The position numbers and the translations under genes were made by a program. The notes beneath the pieces are model-generated. The model worked only from the letters and a program-made list of their open reading frames with translations, did not search any database and had not been told where the DNA came from. A stretch of 44,990 nucleotides of DNA from Saccharicrinis sp. (GTDB taxonomy: Bacteria; Bacteroidota; Bacteroidia; Bacteroidales; Marinilabiliaceae), in contig JAGXIO010000122.1 in the NCBI GenBank assembly GCA_024635555.1, forward strand, positions 1 through 44,990, given 5' to 3'. Positions 9,778 to 17,898 of the stretch are shown here, one piece after another (position 1 is the first letter of the stretch; each line of letters starts with the position of its first letter).

Positions 9778-10761
9778 TTACTTTGTACGTTGCATCAGTT
9801 TACTTGCATAATCCATCAATTCTTGCTTCACTGTTTGTTTGCCATCAACTTTTTTCAAACTGTCTATTGCTGTATCATAATACGTGTGCATTTTAGTTTT
9901 CGATTCGGTGTCCACTGCTAACTTTTGATATATCTTTTTTACCTCAGCAATTTTTTCATCGTTATCGGCATGTTGTACGCTAACCCAATTGTTAAGGTTA
10001 CTTTTATCGTGGCTTCCGGCTTTTTGTATAGCTGTTAACAATAAAAAGGTTTTTTTGTTGGCAACAATGTCGCCTCCTATTTTTTTTCCGAAGGTTTTTT
10101 GCTCGCCAAAGCTGTCTAAATAATCGTCCTGCAATTGAAAAGCCATGCCTATGTTTATACCGAATTGGTAAATAAGGTCGGCATCCTTTTCGGGGGCATT
10201 GGCCAAAATGGCTCCCAACTTTAGGCTTCCTGCCAATAGTAGGGCTGTTTTTAGCCTTATCATTTCCAAGTACTCATCAACAGTAACATCGTTCCGTGTT
10301 TCAAATTCCATATCATACTGTTGCCCTTCGCACACCCCAAGTGCTAAGCTATTAAAAAGCTCAATTGCTTTGGGTAATTTTTCGGCTTCACATTGGCAAA
10401 TAAATTGGTGCGCCTTTATCATCATGGCATCGCCCGAAAGTATGGCAGTATTGGCGTTCCATTTTTGGTGAACGGTAGGCTTGTTTCTGCGCACATGGGC
10501 ATTGTCCATGATGTCGTCGTGCAAAAGGGTAAAGTTGTGAAATATTTCTAACCCTAAAGCAGGGTACATTACTTTTTGGATGTCCTGACCAAATAGCTGT
10601 GCCGCCATTAAACACAGTACCGGCCTAATTCTTTTTCCACCCTGCGCCATGGTATAAACAATGGGTGCATAAAGCTGTTTGGGCTCGGCAATAAAATTTA
10701 TGTTGTCGAGTTCGGTATTTATTAGCTCTTGGATTTGTTTAATGTTAAGCATTTGTTTCAT
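9778..10761 (-). CDS. Polyprenyl diphosphate synthase family protein
   Basis: This 327-aa trans-prenyltransferase has both aspartate-rich motifs, LLHDDIMDNAHVRR (first, near residue 85) and FQLQDDYLD (second, near residue 213), plus the GGKRIRP substrate-binding loop near residue 36. It condenses isopentenyl diphosphate with allylic diphosphates to make a longer prenyl chain for quinones, carotenoids or lipid carriers. Product length cannot be fixed from sequence. The ATG at 10761 overlaps the end of the RND gene by 17 nt; an in-frame ATG at 10752 would overlap by 8 nt. Either way the two are coupled in one operon. Confidence 0.92.
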   Translation of the reverse strand: MKQMLNIKQIQELINTELDNINFIAEPKQLYAPIVYTMAQGGKRIRPVLCLMAAQLFGQDIQKVMYPALGLEIFHNFTLLHDDIMDNAHVRRNKPTVHQKWNANTAILSGDAMMIKAHQFICQCEAEKLPKAIELFNSLALGVCEGQQYDMEFETRNDVTVDEYLEMIRLKTALLLAGSLKLGAILANAPEKDADLIYQFGINIGMAFQLQDDYLDSFGEQKTFGKKIGGDIVANKKTFLLLTAIQKAGSHDKSNLNNWVSVQHADNDEKIAEVKKIYQKLAVDTESKTKMHTYYDTAIDSLKKVDGKQTVKQELMDYASKLMQRTK

Positions 10762-13177
10762 CTGTTTGTGAAGTGGGGTTGGATTTTTTGTTCGATTTGC
10801 CTTCTATTCGCAAATCATCCAGCTCAATGTCTTCGTCTTCGTTGTATATCTGAAGCAATGGTTCCCTAAACGATTTGTTGGTTAAATGTTTTTCTAAAGA
10901 TAATAATAACGAAGGTAAAAGTATTAAGTTGGATAAAAGTGCAATCAATAAGGTTATGGCGATGAGAATACCCAGGGCCACGGTTCCGCCAAAATTGGAG
11001 AAGCCGAAGATGCCAAATCCAAAAAACAGGATAATGGAGGTGTACATCATGCTCATACCCGTTTCTTTAAGAGCTAGAACAACAGCGGCCTTAATGCTCC
11101 AGTTGGTCTCGCTGAGCTCTTGGCGGTATTTGGCCAAGTAATGTATCGTATCGTCTACCGAAATACCAAAAGCAATACTAAACACCAGTATGGTAGATGG
11201 TTTTATGGGAATACCGAAATAGCCCATCAGGGCAGCAGTTGTTATCAGTGGTATTAAGTTGGGGATGAGAGAAACCAGCACCATCCGTTTTGACGAGAAC
11301 ATCCATGCCATAAAGGAAGCAATAAGTACAATAGCTAAAAATAGGCTGGTAAAAAGGTTGCGGATTAAATATTTAGTGCCCTTAAAAAACAGCACGCTTG
11401 CCCCTGTAACGGTTGTCTGGTATTTATCCGTAGGAAATATTTCGCTCACACTCTCTTCTACCAATTGGTATAATTCGGTCATTTTTGTGGTGCCAATATC
11501 TTTTATCCTAAAGCTAACCCTTGTTTTTTGCTTTAGCGAATCCAATAATGTGCTGATAACATTTTGTTGTTGGCCGTTTCCCTTTGAAACGTAAGATAAT
11601 AAAAAGTTGCGCTCCTGATTGCTGGGGATACCATAATATTTAGGATTGCCATTGTAAAAACCTTGTCGTGCAAATTTAACTACTTCCGATAAGGTTATGG
11701 CGGAAGAAATATCGGGGTGCGACGATAATTTTGTATGCAGCAGATCCATTTTTTGCAAGTTCGCAGTTTTTAAAACGCCATTGGGCGATTTGGTATCTAT
11801 CATTATCTCAAGGGGCATCAGGCCATCAAAGTTGTCCTCAAAAAACATTAAATCCAAATATAGTGGGTCGTGGTGGGGAATATCGTCAAGCATGTAGCCT
11901 GTAGTTTTAATATTGGCTATGCCTATGCCGCCCAAAATAAGTACTACGATGGTTGTAATATAAACGGTACGACGATGATGAAGACTAATGTGTATTAACT
12001 TGTTCACCATTTTATTTACCAGCTTGTTCTCTAAGTGGTTTAAATGCCTTTCTTTGGGCACAGCTAAAAAACTGAAGATAATGGGAATAAGCAGTATCGA
12101 CAATATAAACACACCAATAATGTTGATAGACGCAATAATACCAAATTCCACTAAAATGCGGCTGCTGGTAAATATAAAAGTGGAGAATCCCACAGCGGTA
12201 GTAACGTTGGTTAAAAAGGTGGCGTTACCAATTTTATAAATAACACGTTGCAACGCTTTTATCTTATTGCCATGTTTTTTGAATTCCTGATGGTATTTAT
12301 TGAGCAGAAACACGGAATTGGGGATGCCTATAACAATGATAAGCGGTGGTATCATGCCCGTTAAAATGGTAATTTTAAAACCTAACAAAGCCTGCGTTCC
12401 CACCACCCAAATAACTGCTGTACCCACTACCAGCATCGAATACATTACTACCTTAAATGATCTGAAAAACAAAAATATGATGAAGGCGGTGATACCGAGT
12501 GCTAATAAAATGAACATATTTAGTTCTTTTTTTATCATCTCAGCGGTGGTTACCCTAATGTATGGTAACCCCGAATAGTGCAGATCAATTTTTGAGTTGT
12601 GGGTAAATTCGTCGCCCACTTTTACTATCGCATTAATAAGGGCTACCCTTTCGGGGCTTTGCAGCAACTTGGGATCCAGGGTAATAGCCATTAAATAGGC
12701 ATCTTTTTCTTTATTATAAATGTTGCCTCTATAAAAAGGCAGCTCGTAAAGCCTGTTTTTAATAGAATCGAGCTCATGTTGCGATGATACCTTATGTTTA
12801 AAAAGAGGTTCAAGTTCAAATCGCTTGAGTTCTTTGTTTTTTACAAGATCGAAGGATTCCGATACCGAAAAAACGGAGCTCACCCCTGGTATTAAATTGA
12901 TATTCGACCTTAATTTGTCCCAGTTTTTAAAGTGTTCGAGTTTAAAAAAATCATTGTCCGTAATGCCTATAACCATTAAGTTACCCTCGTTGCTAAAAAC
13001 CTTTTCAAAGGCTTCGTACTCTAAATAGGCCGGATCGTCTTCGGGTAATAAAGGGGCATACTGGTACGACATTTCCACCCCGCGACCCTTGTACGCCATA
13101 AAAGCGGTGATTATAAACAGGATGCTTAAAAATAGAATCCTGTTTTTTAATATGGTACGTGCAATATAAATCCACAT
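10745..13177 (-). CDS. RND/MMPL-family exporter (HAE3-like)
   Basis: This 810-aa inner-membrane protein has the duplicated RND plan: one N-terminal helix (about residues 13-30), a large periplasmic loop, five helices around 215-390 (sterol-sensing-domain-like), one helix near 405, a second periplasmic loop, and five more helices around 615-775. Charged residues in the second helix bundle (GISVDDTIHY near residue 675) fit proton relay. The length is shorter than AcrB and suits the HAE3/MMPL group, which moves lipids, hopanoids or pigments to the outer membrane. No adaptor or outer-membrane channel gene is adjacent. The C-terminal tail (about 40 aa) is acidic and polar. The neighbours suggest an isoprenoid or aromatic lipid cargo, but this is inference. 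Confidence 0.88.
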   Translation of the reverse strand: MWIYIARTILKNRILFLSILFIITAFMAYKGRGVEMSYQYAPLLPEDDPAYLEYEAFEKVFSNEGNLMVIGITDNDFFKLEHFKNWDKLRSNINLIPGVSSVFSVSESFDLVKNKELKRFELEPLFKHKVSSQHELDSIKNRLYELPFYRGNIYNKEKDAYLMAITLDPKLLQSPERVALINAIVKVGDEFTHNSKIDLHYSGLPYIRVTTAEMIKKELNMFILLALGITAFIIFLFFRSFKVVMYSMLVVGTAVIWVVGTQALLGFKITILTGMIPPLIIVIGIPNSVFLLNKYHQEFKKHGNKIKALQRVIYKIGNATFLTNVTTAVGFSTFIFTSSRILVEFGIIASINIIGVFILSILLIPIIFSFLAVPKERHLNHLENKLVNKMVNKLIHISLHHRRTVYITTIVVLILGGIGIANIKTTGYMLDDIPHHDPLYLDLMFFEDNFDGLMPLEIMIDTKSPNGVLKTANLQKMDLLHTKLSSHPDISSAITLSEVVKFARQGFYNGNPKYYGIPSNQERNFLLSYVSKGNGQQQNVISTLLDSLKQKTRVSFRIKDIGTTKMTELYQLVEESVSEIFPTDKYQTTVTGASVLFFKGTKYLIRNLFTSLFLAIVLIASFMAWMFSSKRMVLVSLIPNLIPLITTAALMGYFGIPIKPSTILVFSIAFGISVDDTIHYLAKYRQELSETNWSIKAAVVLALKETGMSMMYTSIILFFGFGIFGFSNFGGTVALGILIAITLLIALLSNLILLPSLLLSLEKHLTNKSFREPLLQIYNEDEDIELDDLRIEGKSNKKSNPTSQTDETNA

Positions 13178-13235
13178 GTTATGTAAAGATGTTTTAAATA
13201 CAAAAGAAACTAACGTTTGAGTAAGGTTTTTGTTA

Positions 13236-14315
13236 TTAACTTATCAAACCTTCTATTTCAACTAACAACGTTGGGTTGTTGGGGATGCAATTTACAAAAA
13301 GGGTTTGTATTTGTGGTAGCGAACCTTTTATTAGCTCTTCCACTTTTTTATAATCCTGCCCTTGGCTAACGCTCACCTTCAAAAAACTAAGCGCAGCCTC
13401 GGTGTTTAATTGCGACTGACTGGCCTTAGTGAGCTCCACAATGCTTTTTAAGTGCTGTATGGTTTGTTTTTCAATATCTTGCTTTTGCAGCTGTTGGGTA
13501 TTGTTGTCGGATGCGGCAATAGCGAGGGTAGGTTTGGTCGAAAACCAGAGTTCGGTTGCACCATCAATAGGCCGCTTTACTTTTAAATCGGTATGGTTGT
13601 TCAGCCAGCTTATATCTTGTTTAGGCTCCGCTTTGCTTTTGTTTTCATCTGCAGCAAACGCAATAAAATTAATTAGTAGCGTATCGTGAACGTGATGTAT
13701 GTTGTTGCTGATAGGTTTGCCGCTTGTAAAGAGTGTCTCTTCGTAATAGAAATCTTGTATTTCGTCAAAAACAGATAGTCCATCTTTGTCGAGGAGTGTC
13801 CGTTGGGTCGTTTGTTTGGCACTGGGTATGTAATTCCATTGACGGTAAATATGTCCAAAGTGCATGTCTTCAGCCATTAAGATCTGTTCGGCTAGGTCAA
13901 AACAGCGCTGCGCTGAAAATAATAGCGAATCTTCGTTAAAGCATATTCCGCCCGAAAAAAGCTCAATACCAGTTTTGTTTTTTACAATAACGTAAGGATG
14001 TGCGAGCAATGTTTTATATTCTATCTCTAAATTATCATCGTACATCTGATACAGAATCGTGAATTCGCTGCCATTACAAATGGGAACATAAAATATGGAC
14101 GATGCTGGAATTTTATTCTTAAAAGTTGTTTTAATAGCTTGCTGAATACAATCTTTTTCATCGTTAAAAGCCTCTATATGAGCACTGTTTACAAATATTT
14201 CTAACTTAACAATATGCTTACCCTTATTTTCCTTCAAGAAAGAATTAAGCGTATTTTTAATTCTTATTTCAAAAGTATCGCCGTCGTCCGGTTCTACTAT
14301 TTTTACAAATCTCAT
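13236..14315 (-). CDS. Chorismatase/RidA-like protein
   Basis: This 359-aa soluble protein has no signal peptide. The middle has IYRQWNYIP near residue 158, resembling the RxWNYIPxIN signature of chorismatases (FkbO, Hyg5, XanB2 types). The C-terminus is RidA/YjgF-like: FLKVSVSQGQDYKKVEELI, then VNCIPNNPTLLVEIEGLIS, where the Cys and the VEIEG glutamate fall where chorismatases carry active-site residues. Chorismatases cleave chorismate to a hydroxybenzoate or dihydroxy acid plus pyruvate. Several otherwise conserved residues of the family are not obvious, so it may be a divergent or non-catalytic relative. It is first in a minus-strand run with the RND exporter 58 bp downstream. Confidence 0.5.
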   Translation of the reverse strand: MRFVKIVEPDDGDTFEIRIKNTLNSFLKENKGKHIVKLEIFVNSAHIEAFNDEKDCIQQAIKTTFKNKIPASSIFYVPICNGSEFTILYQMYDDNLEIEYKTLLAHPYVIVKNKTGIELFSGGICFNEDSLLFSAQRCFDLAEQILMAEDMHFGHIYRQWNYIPSAKQTTQRTLLDKDGLSVFDEIQDFYYEETLFTSGKPISNNIHHVHDTLLINFIAFAADENKSKAEPKQDISWLNNHTDLKVKRPIDGATELWFSTKPTLAIAASDNNTQQLQKQDIEKQTIQHLKSIVELTKASQSQLNTEAALSFLKVSVSQGQDYKKVEELIKGSLPQIQTLFVNCIPNNPTLLVEIEGLIS

Positions 14316-14336
14316 TCTATAAATATTTATTTAGCA

Positions 14337-14344
14337 CAAATTTA
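14337..14344 (-). promoter_or_regulatory. Candidate -7 element for the chorismatase-like/RND operon
   Basis: The minus strand reads TAAATTTG (consensus TANNTTTG) 21 nt upstream of the ATG at 14315. A matching TTG -33 element is not evident. It lies in the divergent gap shared with the chemosensory operon. Confidence 0.35.
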
Positions 14345-14489
14345 TTTTAAATATTGATTATGGCCACATTTGACCGTGGTATTTTTAACTTGCAGACGTT
14401 TTTCATCATTTTATAAATAAATTTAGTAACCTAATGGTAGGAGTGGCCGTAACAGGGGAGAGGTAAATAATTTATTTAAGAAAAATGTG

Positions 14490-15002
14490 ATGAAAAAAAT
14501 AGTACTATTATTCGTTCTGGTATTACTGATGCCAAAAGTTGGCTTTGCTCAGATAGAAAAGTATAAATCGGTGTTCACCTTAAATTTTATCCGATATATA
14601 GGATGGCCGGAGCAAGCGAAAAAGGGTGATTTTATAATAGGTGTATTAAAAGAAGACAAGATAGTTGAATGGTTAGGCTCACAATCGGATGGTAAAAAAT
14701 TTGGTTATCAGGATGTGGTCATTAAAACTTTCAACTCCGTTGAGGAGGTAAGTAAGTGCCAGGTATTGTATGTGTCTTCGAGCATTAACTTTTCGAGACA
14801 TGCCGAGGCTTTATTGTCGAAAATTGGAAGTAATGCTTTAGTGATAACTGAAACGGAGGGTGCTACCAAATACGGCTCGGTAATTAATTTTGTAGTGCGC
14901 GACGAAGTTTTGAAATTTGAGATTGATGATGCTAACGCACAAAAATTGGGACTTAGCATCAGTTCAAAATTAACCAGTATGACTGCCGCCATCCAAATGT
15001 AA
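14490..15002 (+). CDS. YfiR-like (DUF4154) exported protein
   Basis: This 170-aa protein has a signal peptide (hydrophobic residues about 5-18, then GFAQ) and a YfiR/DUF4154 body: [18 protein letters not shown] near the start, the VLYVSSS strand in the middle, and [12 protein letters not shown] at the end. In Pseudomonas, YfiR is a periplasmic repressor of the diguanylate cyclase YfiN (TpbB). Here no cyclase is adjacent; the next gene is a chemoreceptor with a periplasmic domain, so it may be a periplasmic sensory partner for that receptor (inference). ATG at 14490 is preferred over the GTG just before it at 14487. It is the first gene of the chemosensory operon, 19 bp before mcp. Confidence 0.85.
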   Translation: MKKIVLLFVLVLLMPKVGFAQIEKYKSVFTLNFIRYIGWPEQAKKGDFIIGVLKEDKIVEWLGSQSDGKKFGYQDVVIKTFNSVEEVSKCQVLYVSSSINFSRHAEALLSKIGSNALVITETEGATKYGSVINFVVRDEVLKFEIDDANAQKLGLSISSKLTSMTAAIQM

Positions 15003-15021
15003 AACAAATATTTTTAATGAG

Positions 15022-16731
15022 ATGAAATTGAATTTAAGTATAGCGCAAAAGTTGATGGCCGGAATCAGTTTGATTCTATTGGCAATTTTAATTAATGGTA
15101 TTAGCACGTATGTTACGTTAAATCATAGTCGTACGTTAAGTGAGGAAATCACCAAGGTATATAGTCCGTCGCAACAAAATATTCAGTTGTTTAAGGATAT
15201 GGTGCTAAATTCAAAAGCACTTATTAAAAGCTGGGTGTTTATAGACAAGCAGTCGGGCACGGCCGACAAGGTGGCGCTGGAAAATTTACATGCCAATGAT
15301 TATCCTGCACTTGTTCAAAAGCTTGATGCTAATAAAAATAATTGGGATAGTGCCGATCAATTAACTTACAGTACTATTAAGCATAAAGCTGACTCCTTGT
15401 TTGAGATGCAACAAATTGTTATGAGTAACCTTAGCACTTTTGAAGCTTACGATGATGTGATGGTAATTTTTGAAGTAGAGCCTATGGTAAGCGAAGGGGG
15501 TGACATAATGCTATTGAGCAACGAAATTATTGAGGAGTTAACTTTACTTGGCGATAAATTTAGCAAACTTAATTCAGCATCTTTAAATGAAATGGAGAGC
15601 ACCTTTGGATGGTTTGGCATTTTTATTATCCTGATGATTTTGCTATTAGTATTAGTAAGTATATCGGTGGCCTATTGGTTGTTTAATAGCATTATTAAAC
15701 CTCTTAATAAAGCGGTGGTTTTTACTCAAACCATTGGGAGTGGCGATTTAACGGCACATTTGGATGTGGATCAGAATGACGAAATAGGTAAGATGGCAGA
15801 AGCGCTCAAAGCAATGGCTCTTAATATTAAAAAAATAGTTATCTCCATTAAGGATAATGCCAACGACCTAGTTACTAGTGGACAGAACGTTAAGGACAGT
15901 TCGGTACAATTGAGCAAAGGTTCGGCCGATCAAGCAGCTTCTGCCGAGGAGGTATCCACTTCGATAGAGGAGATGGTGGCCAATATCGACCAAAATACTG
16001 ATAACGCGGTACAAACTGAAAAAATAACCGTAGAAACTGCCAAGGATGTAAATGTGGCCGACAAGTTATCTTCACAGGCGGCTGAAGCAATGAAGAGTGT
16101 GGCTTCAAAAATCACCATCATTGGCGACATCGCGTTTCAGACCAACATATTAGCTTTGAATGCAGCAGTTGAGGCTGCCCGCGCTGGTGAGCATGGCAGA
16201 GGTTTTTCTGTTGTAGCCTCTGAAGTGCGCAAGCTGGCCGAGAGAAGCAAAGTGGCCGCCGACGAAATACATAGCCTTGTTAACGGAGGTTTAAAAGTAT
16301 CGCAGGAGGCTGGTGAAAAATCGCGGTTATTGGTTCCGGATATCGAAACTACAACCCAGCTTATTAAAGAAATATCTGCCGCCAGTTTAGAGCAAAAAAC
16401 AGGTGCCGAACAAATTAATATGGCCATGCAGCAGCTCAATCTTATTACGCAAGAAAATGCTTCTTCGTCGGATGAGCTTACACAAAGTGCAGAGCAGCTA
16501 GCCGTATTAGCTGAAAAGCTGAAGGAGTCAGTGAGCTTTTTTGTAATAGGTGACGAGGACGAGATGAAGGCTGAGGTAAAAACCGACAATGAAGTGAAAA
16601 GGAAAGAAAGCACCCAGCAAACCCAACGTGGAAAAGTTCAATCGACGCACATAGAAAAAAATATTTATCCAAAGAACAGCCTTATAAATTTGGAAAGGGA
16701 AATGGATATGGATAATTATGAGAAGTATTAA
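15022..16731 (+). CDS. Methyl-accepting chemotaxis protein
   Basis: This 569-aa transmembrane receptor has a first membrane helix at about residues 11-31, a periplasmic helical domain of about 160 aa resembling the four-helix-bundle sensor, a second helix at about 194-219, a HAMP domain at about 220-273, and a coiled-coil signalling domain. The hairpin tip is near canonical ([20 protein letters not shown] at about 372-391), so it should bind CheA and CheW. The C-terminus ([13 protein letters not shown]) has no NWETF-type pentapeptide, so CheR probably docks on the helices directly. It is the only receptor in the operon and immediately follows the YfiR-like gene, which suggests that they act together. 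Confidence 0.95.
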   Translation: MKLNLSIAQKLMAGISLILLAILINGISTYVTLNHSRTLSEEITKVYSPSQQNIQLFKDMVLNSKALIKSWVFIDKQSGTADKVALENLHANDYPALVQKLDANKNNWDSADQLTYSTIKHKADSLFEMQQIVMSNLSTFEAYDDVMVIFEVEPMVSEGGDIMLLSNEIIEELTLLGDKFSKLNSASLNEMESTFGWFGIFIILMILLLVLVSISVAYWLFNSIIKPLNKAVVFTQTIGSGDLTAHLDVDQNDEIGKMAEALKAMALNIKKIVISIKDNANDLVTSGQNVKDSSVQLSKGSADQAASAEEVSTSIEEMVANIDQNTDNAVQTEKITVETAKDVNVADKLSSQAAEAMKSVASKITIIGDIAFQTNILALNAAVEAARAGEHGRGFSVVASEVRKLAERSKVAADEIHSLVNGGLKVSQEAGEKSRLLVPDIETTTQLIKEISAASLEQKTGAEQINMAMQQLNLITQENASSSDELTQSAEQLAVLAEKLKESVSFFVIGDEDEMKAEVKTDNEVKRKESTQQTQRGKVQSTHIEKNIYPKNSLINLEREMDMDNYEKY

Positions 16732-16747
16732 GAATTGGCGGTTTACC

Positions 16748-16791
16748 TTAGCTCTGAGAGATTAGTAAAATCAGTTTACTTCCGGAGCTAA
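16748..16791 (+). promoter_or_regulatory. Stem-loop between mcp and the STAS gene
   Basis: TTAGCTC (16748-16754) pairs with GAGCTAA (16785-16791), and AGTAAA (16764-16769) pairs with TTTACT (16775-16780) inside it. There is no T-run after the hairpin, so it is more likely an mRNA processing or stability element that sets receptor level relative to the downstream genes than a full terminator. Confidence 0.4.
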
Positions 16792-16821
16792 TCTTAAATG
16801 TGTATTAAATAAATTAGTGCT

Positions 16822-17133
16822 ATGAATAAATCTTTTTCAATCGATATAAAGCAGCAGAGTAATGAGCAAGAGATTATTTTCTCGGGCGAATTGATCATTA
16901 ACCATGTAAATGCTATTAAAGAAGAGCTTATGGGGTTAATCGACTATGCAAAACCAATTAACATGCGGTTAATTAACCCAGCCGGTATAGACATTACCTT
17001 TATCCAACTTGTATTGGCTATAAAAAAGGCTTATCACGATAAAGGTATAAACTGTAAATTACAGGGAACAATTAACGAAGAAACATTCAATTTGCTGGCA
17101 AATTCAGGTTTCAAAAATCTATTTAAACTTTAG
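16822..17133 (+). CDS. STAS-domain protein of the chemosensory operon
   Basis: This 103-aa single-domain protein has the STAS (anti-sigma-antagonist-like) pattern: ISFSGEL-like beta strands (here IIFSGELI), a central conserved loop INPAGIDITFIQLVLAIKKA, and a final helix ending NSGFKNLFKL. The residue usually phosphorylated in SpoIIAA-type STAS proteins (Ser in DSxGL) appears replaced by Ile, with a Thr next to it, so phospho-switching is doubtful. STAS genes occur between mcp and cheY in several chemosensory operons, but their role is poorly known. It is 17 bp upstream of cheY. Scaffold or output partner functions are both possible. Confidence 0.75.
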   Translation: MNKSFSIDIKQQSNEQEIIFSGELIINHVNAIKEELMGLIDYAKPINMRLINPAGIDITFIQLVLAIKKAYHDKGINCKLQGTINEETFNLLANSGFKNLFKL

Positions 17134-17150
17134 AATTAATATTACTAATT

Positions 17151-17516
17151 ATGGCTAAAACAGTACTTATTGTCGACGATTCAGAAAGCATTAGAGAAGT
17201 CGTTAACTTTACTTTAGAAAATGAGGGGTATGAGGTATTGGTGGGAGTAGACGGAGAAGATGCGCTTCAGTTTTTAGACGGTCGCAACATTGACATCGTT
17301 ATTACGGATTTGCATATGCCCAATCTTGATGGTTTGGGGTTAATTCGCAAGATACGGGAAATTGACGCTTATAAGCACATTCCTATTTTGTTTTTGACCA
17401 CGGAATCGCAAGCAGCAAAAAAAATGGAGGCAAAACAAGCCGGTGCAACCGGATGGATCATTAAGCCGTTTGTGTCCGCGAAACTTTTAAGTGCTATTTC
17501 ACGGGTTTTACGATGA
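17151..17516 (+). CDS. cheY: CheY-type single-domain response regulator
   Basis: This 121-aa receiver domain has no output domain. The acidic pocket is D9/D10, the phosphoacceptor is D53 (ITDLHMP), the switch threonine is T83 and the conserved lysine is K105 (IIKPF). All are intact, so it should be phosphorylated by CheA. In flagellated bacteria CheY-P binds the motor switch; no motor gene is in this window, so the target here is unknown. Its stop codon overlaps the next gene's ATG (ATGA), giving tight coupling to the stand-alone Hpt protein. Confidence 0.95.
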   Translation: MAKTVLIVDDSESIREVVNFTLENEGYEVLVGVDGEDALQFLDGRNIDIVITDLHMPNLDGLGLIRKIREIDAYKHIPILFLTTESQAAKKMEAKQAGATGWIIKPFVSAKLLSAISRVLR

Positions 17517-17887
17517 TAGAAAAAATAAGGAAAAAATTTATTGCCGACACACTTCAGAGCTTATATGCAATTGAAGCTTGCTTGCGCAAGGATGAGGACG
17601 GAAGCGATACTAAAGTCCTTATTGAAGATATATTTATGGTATTGCATCAAATTAAAGGTACGGCTCCAATGTTGAACATATACAACATTGCGGAGATGGT
17701 ATCGCCCGTTGAACGGGTATATTCGGCCTTGCGCGAAGGAAATTTTTCTTTTTCACAAGAAATAAAATCAAATACCATTCACCTTGTTATGGCCATAATA
17801 GCCAAACTAGCAGTTAACCAACAGGACAATCTCAATTCAGAAGACAAACGCAATACGCAATGTTTTTTTGAATCATTGGTTTTGTAA
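17513..17887 (+). CDS. Stand-alone Hpt-domain protein resembling the CheA P1 domain
   Basis: This 124-aa protein has one histidine phosphotransfer domain. H45 lies in VLHQIKGTAPML, the same residue number as H45 (MHSLKGGGAMFG) in the neighbouring CheA. The two proteins align along the P1 helices, starting MIEKIRKKF against MIDKFRAKF. It therefore looks like a duplicated P1 domain that became a separate protein. It could accept phosphate from CheA's kinase core in trans, or relay it between regulators. The ATG overlaps the cheY stop and cheA starts 11 bp after its stop. It is not a frameshifted piece of CheA, because CheA has its own full P1. Confidence 0.85.
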   Translation: MIEKIRKKFIADTLQSLYAIEACLRKDEDGSDTKVLIEDIFMVLHQIKGTAPMLNIYNIAEMVSPVERVYSALREGNFSFSQEIKSNTIHLVMAIIAKLAVNQQDNLNSEDKRNTQCFFESLVL

Positions 17888-17898
17888 AATGCAGGAAC

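Noticed and set aside
14360-14375. Possible sigma-54 promoter (TGGCCACATTTGACC) before the chemosensory operon
   Set aside because: The spacing between GG and the expected GC is wrong (no GC at the -12 position).
16137-16613. 158-codon frame antisense to the chemoreceptor
   Set aside because: It overlaps the conserved MCP signalling domain and has only low-complexity Ser/Ala composition.
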